A stretch of 64,000 nucleotides of DNA from Callaeas wilsoni (taxonomy: Eukaryota > Chordata > Aves > Passeriformes > Callaeidae), in assembly GCA_013398955.1 (NCBI GenBank), contig VWPU01011837.1:62001-126000 (forward strand). The letters run 5' to 3'. The notes below the pieces were generated by a model, which saw only the letters and a program-made list of their open reading frames with translations, was not told the origin of the DNA and searched no databases. Both the position numbers and the translations under genes were made by a program. Shown one piece after another: positions 1 through 13,042 of the stretch. Positions within the stretch are counted from its first letter, which is position 1. Every line of letters starts with the position of its first letter.

Positions 1-1682
1 GTGCTGCAAGATGAAACATAAAATATTTCTAGATCTGGAGTTAAAGTTGATTAAATACTACTGCACATCTTCAACGGCCAGACTCTACCATCAAATCTGC
101 CTCTTGGACTAAATGTGTTGGGCTTTACTTTCAAAGGCAAAAGATGATGGCTCCCAGATGCAATTATCCTTCCCTGTCAATAGTGCTCAATCCACGAAAT
201 CACTTCTGTGCTTCTGAAAAACAAATGCCAGCAATGCACTTTTAGGCAGCTCTACTTGAAAACCTGAGGTTTCACAAAAATTTGATTGAGTGTAAAAACA
301 AATAAAATAAACATTGATAGCTTCAAAACTGGAAACAAAGTTCTGTTTGAAAAATACCATCTTTATGTTTCATCCTGGTGTTTCACTTCTCAGCAGACCC
401 TTCCTCCTGCCATCTGATACAGCTTTCAGGGCATGGCAGGTTTTAAAGTTTGGAAGAGTGGGAATATTTGTCTTTTCAGTTATTTTGATATATTTTTCCT
501 CTACCATCTCTGAGTTTACATCTTTAAATTTCATTTAAAAAAATAAATTCACTCTGCATTAAGAAAAGTCAATCAGCTTATTACATACTATAATATATTA
601 GACATTTTAGCAGCATATATACATGAAAGTTTGGACAGATAGTTAATGTTTAGAGATGAAAAACTTCTGAGTTCAGCTGTACCGGTGTATCCCAACACTC
701 AGGTGAAATAAAATACAACACCAAAACAGTTCAAAAGACATTAGAAAAGCATTTTCCGTGACTGACAACCCCCTGCAAAACGGATTCTTTTATGTTCACA
801 TCTGAAGAAAGAAGCAAGTGGGTCCAAGTGTTACATTTTGATCTACAGAAATATGGGAATTAGACTCTGCTGAAGCCATTTTTAACCCCTGCTCGTGGAA
901 GGCGTGGTTTCAGAGGAGAAGATATACTTTATGTTACATTCTTCCTCTGAGATATTATAAGCAGAAATTTTCTTTCAATTATCACATTATCAGTTAGTGG
1001 TACAACTTATCTAGTAACTCCATTAACCTTTGTAGCACAATCAATGAACAAGAGACCGTGTGGATAAAATCTCTAAGGCTGAAATTCAGTTCTGCATACA
1101 TTACCTTCATCCACCAGAATCCTCCTGCACCCGAGGAAGTGGCAGGAACGTGAGAGGCTCTCCCCAGTCCAGGGTTGTATATATACATACATTTCCCCTT
1201 TTTTTTTCCTTGTCAATATTTATTGCTGATAAATGACATCAGCTTTGGGACTGCCCATTGTGGAAGAAAGAACTTTTTTTAAGGAACAGGTGACTGAAAA
1301 TGAACCAATCCAGCTGCATTGTTCTGGATTTTTTTTTTCTTGTCTCCAGGGTAAGGAAAAAAGAGAAGACAGAAGACTTGTCCTTTTGCAGAACTTCAAC
1401 TTCTAGTCTAATCAGCAAGCTACAGTGCTAATGTGTTCACAAAATAAAGGCTTGAGTTCAGGGCTGTTTGTTTGACTGTTTTCTTTCCTGTTTCTGGCAA
1501 AAGAGTGGGATAAATATTTTGAGGCAGAGACATAAGTGGGCAACTTCTTGTACACAGAATGACCTGCACTGTGGGCAGCACAGTGATGTTTTCTTCCAAG
1601 TAGCTTCTGAACTTCCATTTGCTGATTAAAACTTATATTCTGTTAGCTCACTGAGGCTGTGGCACTGGGCATCACTTTTTAC
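1..1682. other. Intergenic, nothing recognised
   Basis: AT-rich sequence without splice-bounded open frames. Short frames near 0.3 and 1.0-1.6 kb show no family motif. Confidence 0.6.
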
Positions 1683-1976
1683 CCGGGCATGTAGTGAAAG
1701 GACAAAGGAGAATGGCTTTAAACTGAAAGGGAGTAGGTTTAGAATAGATATTAGGAAGAAATTCTTAACTATGAGTGTGGTGAGACACTGGAAGACGTTG
1801 CCCAGAGGAGCTGTGGCTGTCCCATCCCTGGAAATGTTCAAGACAAGGTTGGATGGGGCTATGAGATATCTGGTCTAGGGGAAGGTGTCCCTGCCCACGG
1901 CAGGGGGTGGAACAAAATGATCTTTAAAGTCCCTTCCAACTCAAGCCATTCTGTGATTTTGTGACTCTGTGATTAT
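1683..1976 (+). mobile_element. CR1 LINE 3' fragment
   Basis: The fragment carries the 'ggacaaaggagaatggcttt' block, a 'ccatccctggaaatgttcaa' block, 'ggtgtccctgcccacggcag' and a decayed ATTCTGTG-type tail. It is 5'-truncated and ends at the element's 3' end, as most CR1 copies do. Confidence 0.9.
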
Positions 1977-2086
1977 TGTACACATAACTCACCCCAGATG
2001 TTGCTCAAGATTAACTTATTGCAGAACAGCTGCAGATGTTTCACATCTTCCCTATGTGTGGCATGTGCTCTGCTCTGGTGCAGCAC

Positions 2087-2203
2087 AGAATGGTCAGGGT
2101 TGAAAAGGACCTTAAAGATCTTCAAGTTCCAGCGCCCTGCCATGGGCAGGGACACCTTCCTCTCGACCAGGTTGCTCCAAGCCCTCTCCAACCTGGCATC
2201 TCT
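2087..2203 (-). mobile_element. CR1 LINE 3' fragment
   Basis: The antisense 3' end is seen as 'ccctgccatgggcagggaca' followed by 'ggttgctccaagccctctcc'. It lies 110 bp from the previous, opposite-oriented copy. Confidence 0.85.
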
Positions 2204-5200
2204 CGGCTCACATTTCCTTTCTGCAGAATCTTTTCTTCCGCTTGCTTAAAAGGTAATACCACAAAGGCAGATTTGGCAGGTCTTCATTGCTCAAACACAA
2301 CCTTTCTTGCTTCCTTCCATGCAGTCTGTTGGCTATCAGAAGGCATAAAGCATCTGCACATCTTCTTATTCCCTCCCTGGTTCCCTTCCTCATCCTTGCC
2401 TTTGCTGTGCTGAGCACCCCTTTCATCACTCTGGGTTGACGTTGCTGCCCACACAGAAAGTCAATACTGTTTCACTCTTTCCAGATTTCTGCAGAATTCC
2501 TCCAGCTGTCTGCATTTGCCAGAGTTCTAATGTTGTATTTTAATCCTTGTGTTGGCAAACACAGCTGCCTTTGTTCTTTCTTTGTATAGCGGGCAGCATT
2601 CACGGGAAGTTGCCTCTGATAAGGTCTCCCATATCCTTCCATGTTCTGAGATAAGGGCAAAGGTACTTTTTTATCGGAAGTGCTTGTGACAATTTTGATG
2701 AGACCAGGGTTATCACCATCAGAAAGCCTCATAAGACACCTACCATTGTTATTAAGACTGCATTTCTATTGACTGTGAGGGGAAGCAGTCCAGCAGCTCC
2801 AGACTCCCAGTGTCCTGGGAGATATTTCCATTCTTTTACCCCATCCACTGTACTCAGCAATTTTCATTAATTCACTACAGTCACCTGACTTTTATTTGTA
2901 CTGTTAAAATGAAATTATGCTACTACAAGTATTTCTTTAAAGCTTGCCTCGCCTGTTTGAATAGTGAAAACCATTTGTTGTAAAAAGGATGACTGTCAGA
3001 TATGCTACAATTCATGGTCTGTGGGTGAAATAATTGGGAAGGAATAAAAGATTAATAAAACTGACATCCGGAACCACAGTACAAAGAACAATTTAGCATA
3101 GCAATTCCCACTTCCTCATGTGGATTACCTGAAAGGGTGGGGTAATTTAATTTAAAAAATTAATGAAGAATTAATTCCATGGGGTTCTGCAAATGTAAGT
3201 ATATTTTTAAAGATAAATCTATGGAGAGTTCTTAAAATAAGAGCAGCTTGAAGGATTTAACAGTGGAAGTTCTCCTCCAGGCCTTGTGTAAACCTAAATT
3301 CAGGTTTCTGGAATCAGGAATCTGATTTGATCTCAAGCAATGAAGACAAAAATCCAGTTTCTTCAATTCTTTATTTTCACTGAAGTCAATGACAGCTAAG
3401 TAGCACTTAAGATTAAAATCCATGTGATTCTGTGTGGTTCAGAACATTGCACAGATCTTTTTCTTGGCTGTAAAACAGAACACCCGGCAGACCTGAATTG
3501 TTCAGCAAAAAGGAACATTATTGATTTCTTCCACACGACCCAACTCACTTTCCACTCCAGGTTATTATTAGAGAAAAAAGCAACAGAGTCAATCAATCAA
3601 AAAGTCGCTGTCGGAGGGGGGAAGATGCCCCTCCACAAAAGCCAGCCAGGCAAAGGCCAGGCATGGAAATGCAGAAGTTAGCAGTGTCTTCGAAGGCCGT
3701 TGGATTACCAGGGTTGAGATGTTGGGCTTTCAAATAGGAAATTGTGATGGCAGCACTCTTATAACCCCATGTCACTGGTTTTGAACTGGAGGAGGCATGT
3801 GTACAGCCAGGATTAAAAGCAGGTAGAGAAAATCCACACTTCTCAGGAAAACGCAGCATTACGTGTCTGCCTTTGGTCTTCAGCGAGCCAAGCTCCTCAC
3901 CACGGCTCTCTCCATCACCCTTCAGTACAAGCAGATGTGCTGATGAGCTCTCTGCCCTCTGTGGCACAGCTGCAGTCTGTAAAGGTTGAAATTTGCTTTG
4001 AAAGGAGACATTTCAGGGACCATTGCCTGCAGGTGACCTCCAACAGCAGACCTGGAGGCTGGCAGTGTGAGGAGAAGCTGTGGCTGCTCCATCCCTGGAA
4101 GTTTCCAAGGCCAGGTTGGATGGGGCGTGGAGCGACGTGGTCTAGTGGAAGGTGTCCCTGCCCATGGCAGGAGTGTTGGAAATGGATGTTATTTAAGGCC
4201 CCTTCCAATCCAAACCATTCTATGATTCTATGATTGCAGGAAGTCTCCTTTCATGATACTTTGAAACTTGAAACTGTTGCCTGTGTGACTATTCATCATT
4301 AAGGAAAATAAACAAAAAATCTAAATGAACCATTATATTGTGCTTAGGAACAGTAACTGTACATAAGCACAGTAAAATGGAATAATTTTTAAAAAATTGT
4401 TATCCAGAAACTTCTAGAAACCAAGTTCTTCTCTTGTGCTCCCAGAAAGTGATCTGTAAAAAACAGACTGTTCCTTAGAGATGTTTTTCCGTATATTTCT
4501 AGAAAGTTTATGGCAAGGAGATTTCCTGGTTTCCTTGGGTGATAAACTTCGTTCTTTCTTAGTCCTACTATTCCAGAAGGCTTCTAAAGTCTAAAATACA
4601 AAATTGCAGGAGGGATTTTGTGTATGTGTGTGCAAGTAATTTTCATGAAGTCCAAAATGGATTAGCAAATGATTCAACCAGTAGTCACACACTTCTCATA
4701 TCAAAGTTCAATATGTGCCTGTGTTCGTGCTCTTTTCAATCTTTGCTGAAATGTGGCAAAGCTGAGCTCTGTAAAAATGCATAATTGTCCCTTTTTAAGC
4801 ATATAGGGATTGTTAATACAGCTTCACTTTAGATCTAGTAAGTCATTAGAAACATTTTCCAAATCTCTGCTACGGGACATCAAGAATCTAGCTCCAGAAA
4901 AGAAATCTGGGGTAAAACTCATTCCAGCTCCTGGGACAACCAAGTAGTGAAAGCACTTGTATCTGAGCTTGACTTTTTCTTGTAAACAGATAAAACACAT
5001 CTCTGAAGTCACCTTTGGGAAGCAACATATCTAATATCTTGAAAATGTTAGATTAGAATAAGATAAAATATCAAATACAGGTCAATGAGAGAGATAAGCT
5101 ACATCCCTTAAATCATATTTATCCTATAAACCAAATAAACCAATACCTGTTGTAAGTGAATTATAACAACAGCATAGAAGGTGAACAGTGAAGAATTCTG

Positions 5201-7142
5201 CCTGGAAATCATTGGAACAACACTATTTTTTCAGACATGTCTTCCTCTGTGAGAGTCAGGTGTAACCAAACAAAAACCCAGCTGATCCTTTAGAACAAAT
5301 CCCTTGTTTAAAATAAGTCCGGCCAACAGGTAACAGAGCAAACAAACCATAATGACTTTTCTTAGAATCCAAACTGACTTTTGATATAAGTGATTTATTA
5401 ATTTGATGTTTTTTAAAAGGAAGTGAGAAATACACCCCTTTCTCTCTAACTAATAGTGAAAGACACAAAGCAATGCAGACTCAAACTGTCACAGAGATCT
5501 CAAATGTAATAATCATCTGGAGGCATTTTCTTTTTACTCATGGATAAAACAGGTCTTATGAGGTTGACTTCAGTTTACATGGTTAATGACTTCAGACATA
5601 CTTGTCCGAGAAAAACAGGCTATGCAAATTAAAGATTTTCACGAACATCTCTGTTTGCTGCATGTATTTGCTGGAAAAAGATTTTCTGTAATTCAGCAGT
5701 AGTGACAACAATGTGGGTTCTTTTACTGTGAAATCTTTTTAAAAGTGTGGGTCTGAAATTAATTCCTTAAAATGCTTATATTCCTTAAATGCTTATATAT
5801 GAGCACTTTAGCCTTTTCATGCATTTGACATGAAAGTAAACCAGAGTTGTTGTAGATGGCACAGAAGGAAGACTGATCTTCTTGTAATGGTCTCCAGTTG
5901 GTGAAAAATACCTCAAACCTGTTGCAACAAAAAGTAATGTTAAAATGTGTTAGGAAACAGGAAAATCTGATTTTCAAGACAGTTAGTCCCACATGGAGCA
6001 TTCTATTGGACTGGTTGCAGTAAGTAAATGAGAACTATTTAGAGCTGCGAAAAGAAGTATTTATAGAATCTCCACTTAAAATCACAGAAACCCAGCTTGA
6101 AGAGTCATTTGGAAATGATATTGCTGATTAAATGCATTTTGACTCATAATAATTCCTGAACCAACTGCATTTGGCCACAGCCAAACTTCTTTGTGGAGTG
6201 GCTTCTCACCTTTTTTGTAGTGGCATAGATTTGATAACAGTCTGAAGCTGGAAATTACTTGATAGAAGGTGAATAGAAGCTACATAACCAGAGGGTATTT
6301 TAAATACCCATTCAAAGAATATTTTGAATGAGAGGCTCACTGAAGCTGAGCCTTTCCACAGCCTGACATGCAGGAGCCATAGAGCTGCTGGATGGGGAGA
6401 AAGGTAAGAGGGAGCATTTATTTGCTGGAAAAGGCCCTGAGAAAAAGTGCTGCAAAGGCAGACATAGATGCCTGGTTTCTGCATCCTGCAATACTTTTCC
6501 CTTTAGAGAGATGTGATGTGACAGAAAATGTACACACAGATGAGAAAGATGAACCTAGAACACACTGTTCTGTAATGACCAGCAGAAAAATGACTGCTAA
6601 GGAAAAAATATTTCCTGGTTGAAACCGATACACAACTTGTTCAGCTTTCTGCTGTTGGAAAATATCCAGTTGTTGACTCGAGTATCAATGATATCTCAGT
6701 ACACGTGCTTGCATTAGTGCTTTTCTGTGGTCAAGTCAGGGAACAGCAAATACATGCAGCTCTTCACAAATCAATGAATAAACTCCTTTGAGAGAAGTCA
6801 TGAAATACAGTTGTGTCTAACTAAAAGAGGGTTTCTGAAACGTAGGTTTCTGCATCTAAGTTAGTTTTCCCACCAGAAGGAGGGAGATCTTCTGGGTTAG
6901 TGGAGACCTAAGTCTCAGTGTAGCAGCCTGTAAGGAGGCACTTGGCACCATCTCATATTAACAAGATGTCCAAGACGTCTTAGCACCCACCCTTAGCACC
7001 CCTTGCAGTGCTAAGGATGTGGCAAAGTGTATATGGAAGACTTGTGCCTTTGCAGATTTCAACTGGAGCCTTGGCAGGATACCCTGGGCAATGTCAGGAA
7101 GTTGTGGACTCACAACTGAACAAAGTGCTTAGAAGAATATGA
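2204..7142. other. Intergenic, one CR1 fragment
   Basis: Apart from the CR1 at 4.1 kb and a small 18-bp tandem duplication at 5762-5799 (ccttaaaatgcttata type), nothing is recognised. None of the open frames (up to 124 codons) has domain features. Confidence 0.6.
4057..4234 (+). mobile_element. CR1 LINE 3' fragment
   Basis: A sense 3' end with the 'agctgtggctgctccatccc' block and an intact 'ccattctatgattctatgat' tail. Confidence 0.9.
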
Positions 7143-7555
7143 AAGGCTGAGAGAATTGGGATTGTTCACTCTGGAGAAGAGAAGGCTGCAGGGAGACCTT
7201 AGAGCACCTTTCAGCACCTACAGGGGCTCCAAGAAAGTTGGAGAGGGACTTTTAGCAAGGGCATGGAGTGACAGGACAAGGGGTGATCACTTCAAACTGA
7301 AGGAGGGCAGCCTTAGATTAGATGTTAGGAAGAAATTCTTTACTCAGAGGAGATTGAGGCCCTGGCACAGGTTGCCCAGAGAAGCTGTGGCTGCCCCATC
7401 CCTGGAAGTGTCCAAGGCCAGGTTGGATGAGGCTTGGAGCAAGCTGGGATAGTGGAAGATGTCCCTGCCCATGGCAGGGAGTTAGAACAAGATGATCTTT
7501 CAGGTCCTTTCCAACCCAAACCATGCTGTGATTCAGCAATTTTATAATTCTATGA
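7143..7555 (+). mobile_element. CR1 LINE 3' fragment
   Basis: The fragment starts in the 'ggctgagagaattgggattg' region of the last part of the ORF2/3' UTR. It continues through 'gttgcccagagaagctgtgg' to the 'ccaacccaaaccatgctgtg' tail. Confidence 0.92.
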
Positions 7556-9183
7556 ATATTAATTGACTGCTATGCAGGCATTTATGAGCAACCATGAAGC
7601 TATTAATGATATCTCTGAAATGTAAAGGAGATCTAGATCCACTATCAAATTACAATTATATAAATACTGTGACCCAGTTGTATTCCACTCACCCAGACAC
7701 TGACCTGATGAAAAGTACATTGAGTTTCACAGTGGGTGGCCCTCAGCTGTCACTGATGTCTGCAGATGTCCTTCACTTTCTGTTGTTCTTTGATTCTGGT
7801 CTTCATTTTCCATTTTTATAAGTTTGAGCCCATATTTTCCCTTCCCTCTCAGCCCATTATCTCCTGTCAAACTCCTCTCAAATAAGTAGTCCTTTCCTAA
7901 TTCCATATCCCCGTTTGAACCTAGTTTTGCTTCTAGTGTATCCAAACCATGATATTTCTGAGCATTCCCACGGCAATCTTGTCTGTACATGGTATTACTG
8001 ACACAGTAAGTGTCAGAGCCATTGCAACCCAAATCAGCTCTGCCATTCTCCAGGTCATACTGATCGTGTTTACTTTACCATACCCAGCCACTTGACATAA
8101 TTATTCTATTTTAGCCTTGATTCTTTCAGCTGAACACAAGCAGGTTCTTATCTTTTTGTGCCAGCAGTTTGCATACCAGAGCAGCAGAGTAACTTGAATC
8201 ACATTTTTGCTTTGGGTATGTAAAGGAAATGTAAAAGTTCCCTTTTAAGGACTTTGCTACCATGAGGCCTCTTCATCTCACAGGCTTGCTAGACAGAAGT
8301 TTGAAATATTAGATGTGTTTTGCCATCAGCACAGCTTCCATGGATTTATGCATTGCTTTTTCAATAATTTAGTTCAGAATTTTTCCCTGGATCAGATGAG
8401 GTCAGTGATTCAAACTCTCATTTAGTTCCCTTTTTAGGCAGAAGTTCCATATCCTTCTTCCCAATTCTCTAAATGAATTTTGTGTGATGATTGTCTTTAT
8501 GAAGTTGGTTGCTAGAACCACAGAATCACAGAATCGCAAAGGACCTTAAAGATCATATAGTTACAATAGGCAGGGATGAGACCCACTAGAACAGGTTGCT
8601 CAGAGCCTCATCCAACCTTGCCTTGAACCTTGATCATTGTCCAAAGATTTGTTCAATTAGTTCTTTAAGTATTGGTGAATTTCCTCTGCCTTGACTCCCC
8701 TCTGTCATCCCACTGTTCTATCGTAGTGAAAATCATTTACATGAACATTGATTGCATTTCGCTGTGTATAAGGAGTTTAAATTTCACTGCCTAGATTATC
8801 CCCATGTCTTTGCAGCTTTAGGAGATAAATAGAAAAGAGGTTTTACATTGTCGCATTCTCATATGACAGACCTGCAGACTTCAGTCTCACAGACCTTTTT
8901 CTTGCTTGTCCTTTGCTCTGTGGAAAGCAAATGCTTTGGGTCAGTGAAGTACCACTCCCAAAGAGCCAGAGAGTGTTTACCAGGAAACTTGCTGTTTGCC
9001 AAAGTAATTTTTCTTTAATATTCCATATTGTACAAGCAGGGCATTTTTTCATCTGCTCCAAGGATACTTTTAGTGTCAAGCAACAAATCACAAGTTCTAG
9101 GTTATCAAATAATCAAGTCAACGTATATTTACCTCAAAAGAACATCATCATCTGAGAGACTGAGTTTTTTAGCAAATTACTAC
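7556..9183. other. Intergenic, nothing beyond a degraded CR1
   Basis: No coding signal seen. The minus frame near 7.7-8.0 kb lacks flanking splice sites and family motifs. Confidence 0.55.
8519..8631 (-). mobile_element. Degraded CR1 3' fragment
   Basis: Reads 'cacagaatcacagaatcgca', then 'aggaccttaaagatcatata' and 'caggttgctcagagcctcat'. Internal deletions remove part of the conserved core. Confidence 0.75.
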
Positions 9184-9440
9184 TCCTTTCCTTTCCTTTC
9201 CTTTCCTTTCCTTTCCTTTCCTTTCCTTTCCTTTCCTTTCCTTTCCTTTCCTTTCCTTTCCTTTCCTTTCCTTTCCTTTCCTTTCCTTTCCTTTCCTTTC
9301 CTTTCCTTTCCTTTCCTTTCCTTTCCTTTCCTTTCCTTTCCTTTCCTTTCCTTTCCTTTCCTTTCCTTTCCTTTCCTTTCCTTTCCTTTCCTTTCCTTTC
9401 CTTTCCTTTCCTTTCCTTTCCTTTCCTTTCCTTTCCTTTN
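9184..9440. repeat. (TTTCC)n microsatellite, about 51 units, ending in an N
   Basis: A pure pentanucleotide array of about 255 bp ends in the only ambiguous base of the window (position 9440). It makes long artificial open frames on both strands (a repeated FLSFP on plus, a KERKG-type repeat on minus) that are not genes. The purity and the N suggest that the array length is not reliably assembled. Confidence 0.98.
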
Positions 9441-9820
9441 GCTCAGATATCAGTTTCCACCAGCTCTGTGGACACAGATGGCTCCAATAGCTCACCCAAA
9501 ACCCTGGTGATTTCCAATTAACTCCTAACCCAATTTCATGGCTTTTAAAAACCATTGTGTTTCCTTTTTACATTTCAATGTTGATGTTTTCCTTTTTAAA
9601 TCATTGAGCTACTCATACACAAATCTCGAGAGTACTTAATTTCTCTGTTTTTACTTCGCTGACTCTCTGCAAACTTTCCCTCTGCTCCTGCCCAGTAGCA
9701 GGAGTCAAGTGTGAGTGCTTGAGCCCAGGAACACAGGCAGCCAGGCCCTGGCACACATCTGGGTGGAGCTCCAGATTGCAGAGCAGTGGGATTACACTCA
9801 TTCTTAGGGGAAAACTCAAA

Positions 9821-9999
9821 GCTGGCACAGGGTGCCCAGAGAAGCTGTGGCTGCCCCACCCCTGGAAGTATCCAAGGCCAGGTTGGTGGGGCTTGGAGCA
9901 ACCTGGGATAGTGGAAGGTGTCCCTGCCCATGGCAGGGATTTGTAACCAGATGATCTTCGAGGTCCCTTCCAACCCAAACCATTCTATGATTCTCTGAT
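9821..9999 (+). mobile_element. CR1 LINE 3' fragment
   Basis: From 'gctggcacagggtgcccaga' to 'ccattctatgattctctgat', little diverged from the common avian 3' consensus. Confidence 0.9.
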
Positions 10000-10198
10000 A
10001 TTTTCACCAAATCACTGCCCCTGGTTTGAACACTTGGAGCCTCAGAGCCCTGAAGACTTCCTTGCAGAGTGACAAAGCACAAAATGACCAATCTGTGACG
10101 TGACTAAGACCCTTTGGTTTACCAGCAACAAATCGCTATTTGCATTTGAGGAAAAAGCCTTATTTTTAGCGGCACTGGAGCGTCAAGTGCTGAGTTTT

Positions 10199-10213
10199 CC
10201 ACCAGAGGGCACT
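10199..10213 (+). promoter_or_regulatory. CTCF-like motif, forward
   Basis: CCACCAGAGGGCACT matches the 14-position CTCF core CCASYAGRKGGCRS at every position. It sits in a CpG-rich patch (about 17 CpG in 10170-10410), in contrast to the CpG-poor surroundings. Occupancy is not shown by sequence. Confidence 0.55.
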
Positions 10214-10816
10214 CCTATATCTGCAATGAGGGCAAGTTTCGGAACGAGACAGCGCTGCTGTGCGTGCAGTACGATTCCAGCTGCGACAGGGCGGAGGGAA
10301 AAATGCGGGAGCAGAACGGCCTTGTTGCACTTCTGCCATCGCTGTCCATCACCCGAGACCCTCCAGTGCCGCCTGATGGGGCACAGCCGGGCCTCAGAAC
10401 CCCGCGTGGGTCAGGCTGGTGCATAATAATAATAAAAAATAAATAACCAGTTCACACACACAGTGCCTGGTGCAGCCCAGTTTAATGAAGAGATCTCCGT
10501 CTTCCTCCTGGGGAGGAAAAAGCCCACCTCTGTCACCAGAGTTGGTTCCAGATTTCAGCATTTTCCATGCGATATTCCATCCCATGCACAGCCCTGTGGT
10601 TTTATATTCGTTCATGAAAATACGCATTGTTATAAAAATTAAATCACTTCCACAGATGACGCAGCTTGGGTCGATTTTGTAGTTTTGATACTCGGCAGTT
10701 TACATCAATATAAAATGCAAAACAACTATCTGCAGTCAAATCTGTAAAGATGGAAGAATCTGTTAGTTTAGCTGGACTGCATCCCTGTCAGAGACATATA
10801 TTATACGTGTATCCCT

Positions 10817-10836
10817 ATGTGTGTGTGTGTATATAT
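10817..10836. repeat. Short (TG)n/(TA)n run
   Basis: About seven TG dinucleotides run into TATATA. Minor microsatellite. Confidence 0.8.
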
Positions 10837-11467
10837 CCCTATCATATATTACAGGGCTTTTTTACCCTTTTTAAAGCTTGTTTTACTTGTTTTTAGAATG
10901 ATTTTCAGTAGCTTGGTAATATACTTGAATGAAGAAAATCCAGGCACTTTGTTTATTGATAACAGAAGAGGAAGCATGATTTTGTGAGGAAAAATAAAAA
11001 AAAAAGCCAAGGCTCTGAAGAAAAATCTTCAGAAAATTAGAAGTCTGTTTTATTTATGCATCCAAGAGTAAACCATATTTCTTAACAGACTCTCTCAAGT
11101 CTGAATTACTTCCTAAGAATTTATTAAAGTCAGGTTCATTCTCCAGTTACTGCAATAGTTGGCAAAGACAGTTTAAGGAGGAAATAAGGACCAAAATATA
11201 TACGAATAAAGTCATCGGAGATTAGAATTGTGATGCACTGAGCAGTTTACATGTTCTGGCACCATGTCAAAAGTGACAGATTCTCACAGCTACTCATAAA
11301 CTGATCAGGTAAATACTTTGTTCTTCCTCTTGAGTCAGAGAGGAGGAACAGCCTGAAATCAGACTGTCACACTCAGCTCTGCTCCAAGGAAACATCTCGG
11401 TTAAGCTGCACCCAGATGAGACAACTCTGGGCAGAGCCAGGCTGAGCTAACACAGAGGAGAGGCAGG

Positions 11468-11481
11468 CTGAGTTAACTCAG
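11468..11481. promoter_or_regulatory. 14-bp palindrome CTGAGTTAACTCAG
   Basis: A perfect palindrome containing GTTAAC and inverted TGAGT half-sites, preceded 26 bp upstream by a related AGGCTGAGCTAAC. It could be a dimeric transcription-factor site (HNF1- or Maf-like half-sites). Sequence-only suggestion. Confidence 0.25.
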
Positions 11482-13028
11482 GTGTACGCACGTGTCATTT
11501 CTTCAATCCTTTCTTCTCACTTGTATTTTTCATATGGATGCCTTTGGCATGGTTTTCATCTGCCATGGTTTTTTCCTTTTACCCCAGCTGGTTATAGCTC
11601 TACATTCCACAGCTGTATGAAGGTGACATGACCAGGCAGGTCATGTGGTGACTCCTGTCCCCTGTGCTCCAGCAAATTCATCAGCCGCTGTGTGCTCTGG
11701 CCAAATCCATCATTCCTAATGTAATCAGAGGGAGATAAAGAATACGAATCTCCTATGAATGCGTGATGTAGCAGATGACCTCTGTGCCTTCAGGATTTGA
11801 ATATGGGGAAACTGGTTCATCTAATGGGACCAGTCACATCACTTCTATGAAGTGTTTTGTCACACTTATCTTGAAGTACTTCTTAAACTTCTTCTTTTGA
11901 CCTGGTGCAGAAAATGCCTCGGTGTTTAACTACCTGACAGCATCTCCACTATTCCTGGCTTTTGATCCAGAACCGTTTTTCTCTGCAGACCACTCACCTT
12001 CCAGCTCCACCCCAGCTAGGCCTGCTGTCATCAAAATCAACCTCATTATTGCTACAGGTCTCTTGAATCTGCAGATGATGAGGAAAACCTGTCCCTGCTA
12101 CAGCATGATCCAGACTGCTGAAGGGGGATCCATCTCACCAGGGCTCTAGCTCAAAGCCATTCTCCTTATGCTGGCTTTAGAGGTAATGGAGGTATTTCAG
12201 GTCTGTATTTCACCTTTTCTTCTTACAGCAGATGCTTGAGACAGGCTGGATGAGCAGATAAGGTAAATGACTGCCTTGACAGCACTAAGAATTTTTTTAA
12301 AAAGCATTGTATGAGTCAGGTCAACCATTATTCTATATCTCCAGTTAAGGTTGAGTAAAACAGTTTTTGGGGAAGAGCTGAAGGATATGGATGGTACAAT
12401 TTATCTATGATAACTTTTTGGGTCTTAAGGCCACTGGTTTGGCTCTGGTTGGTACAGCTGAACTCTCCCTCTTGAACCATGTCTTCCAAGATGCTGAAGG
12501 GCCCTTGGAATTACTAACCTGTCAGCCATGCCAAGGCTTTTCTGGAAGGTAATGCTATTTTGTCTAAGCCAAAATTTTGTCAAGGACTAAGATTATAAAG
12601 GCACAGAAAACCTTTTCAGTGCTCAGACCTGTGTTCTGACTCTGTGTAACCTGTTACTACAGACAGACATGAAGAAAAGAATGGTTGGAAAGGTTTCAGA
12701 GGAAGATCTATAAAAAAGGCCTGAAGTTAAAAATAGATTCAGGTCATGCCATAGAGAAAGCATTTATTCATTCTACTGTAGAATGCCATCAGTGATGGAC
12801 CAGCAGTGTGTAGGTGTCCTCTAAAATACACAGGGAAAGTGTTAGACTGCAATGGACACGTGATTCATCTTCTCATCTTCTCATCAATGTATTGCCTTTG
12901 GAGCCTGTTTGATGATGTCTCCACAGGGCCTGTGTTAAAATGTGCTGCATTTCCTCTGTGAGAAGCAATGCAAAATCACACCTCTCCACTTCTTCAGCTG
13001 CTTAGCTACCCACAACTACCCCCTTGCA

Positions 13029-13042
13029 CACGTGCACACGTG
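13029..13042. promoter_or_regulatory. Pair of CACGTG E-boxes
   Basis: Two perfect CACGTG hexamers, 8 bp apart start to start (13029 and 13037), in a short CA-rich stretch. They could bind bHLH-ZIP factors, or may simply arise from the CA/TG repeat context. Confidence 0.3.

Noticed and set aside
9028..9555. Open frames of 128-160 codons across the TTTCC array on both strands
   Set aside because: They arise purely from a pentanucleotide array that lacks stops in these frames, and they cross an N. There is no promoter or domain evidence.
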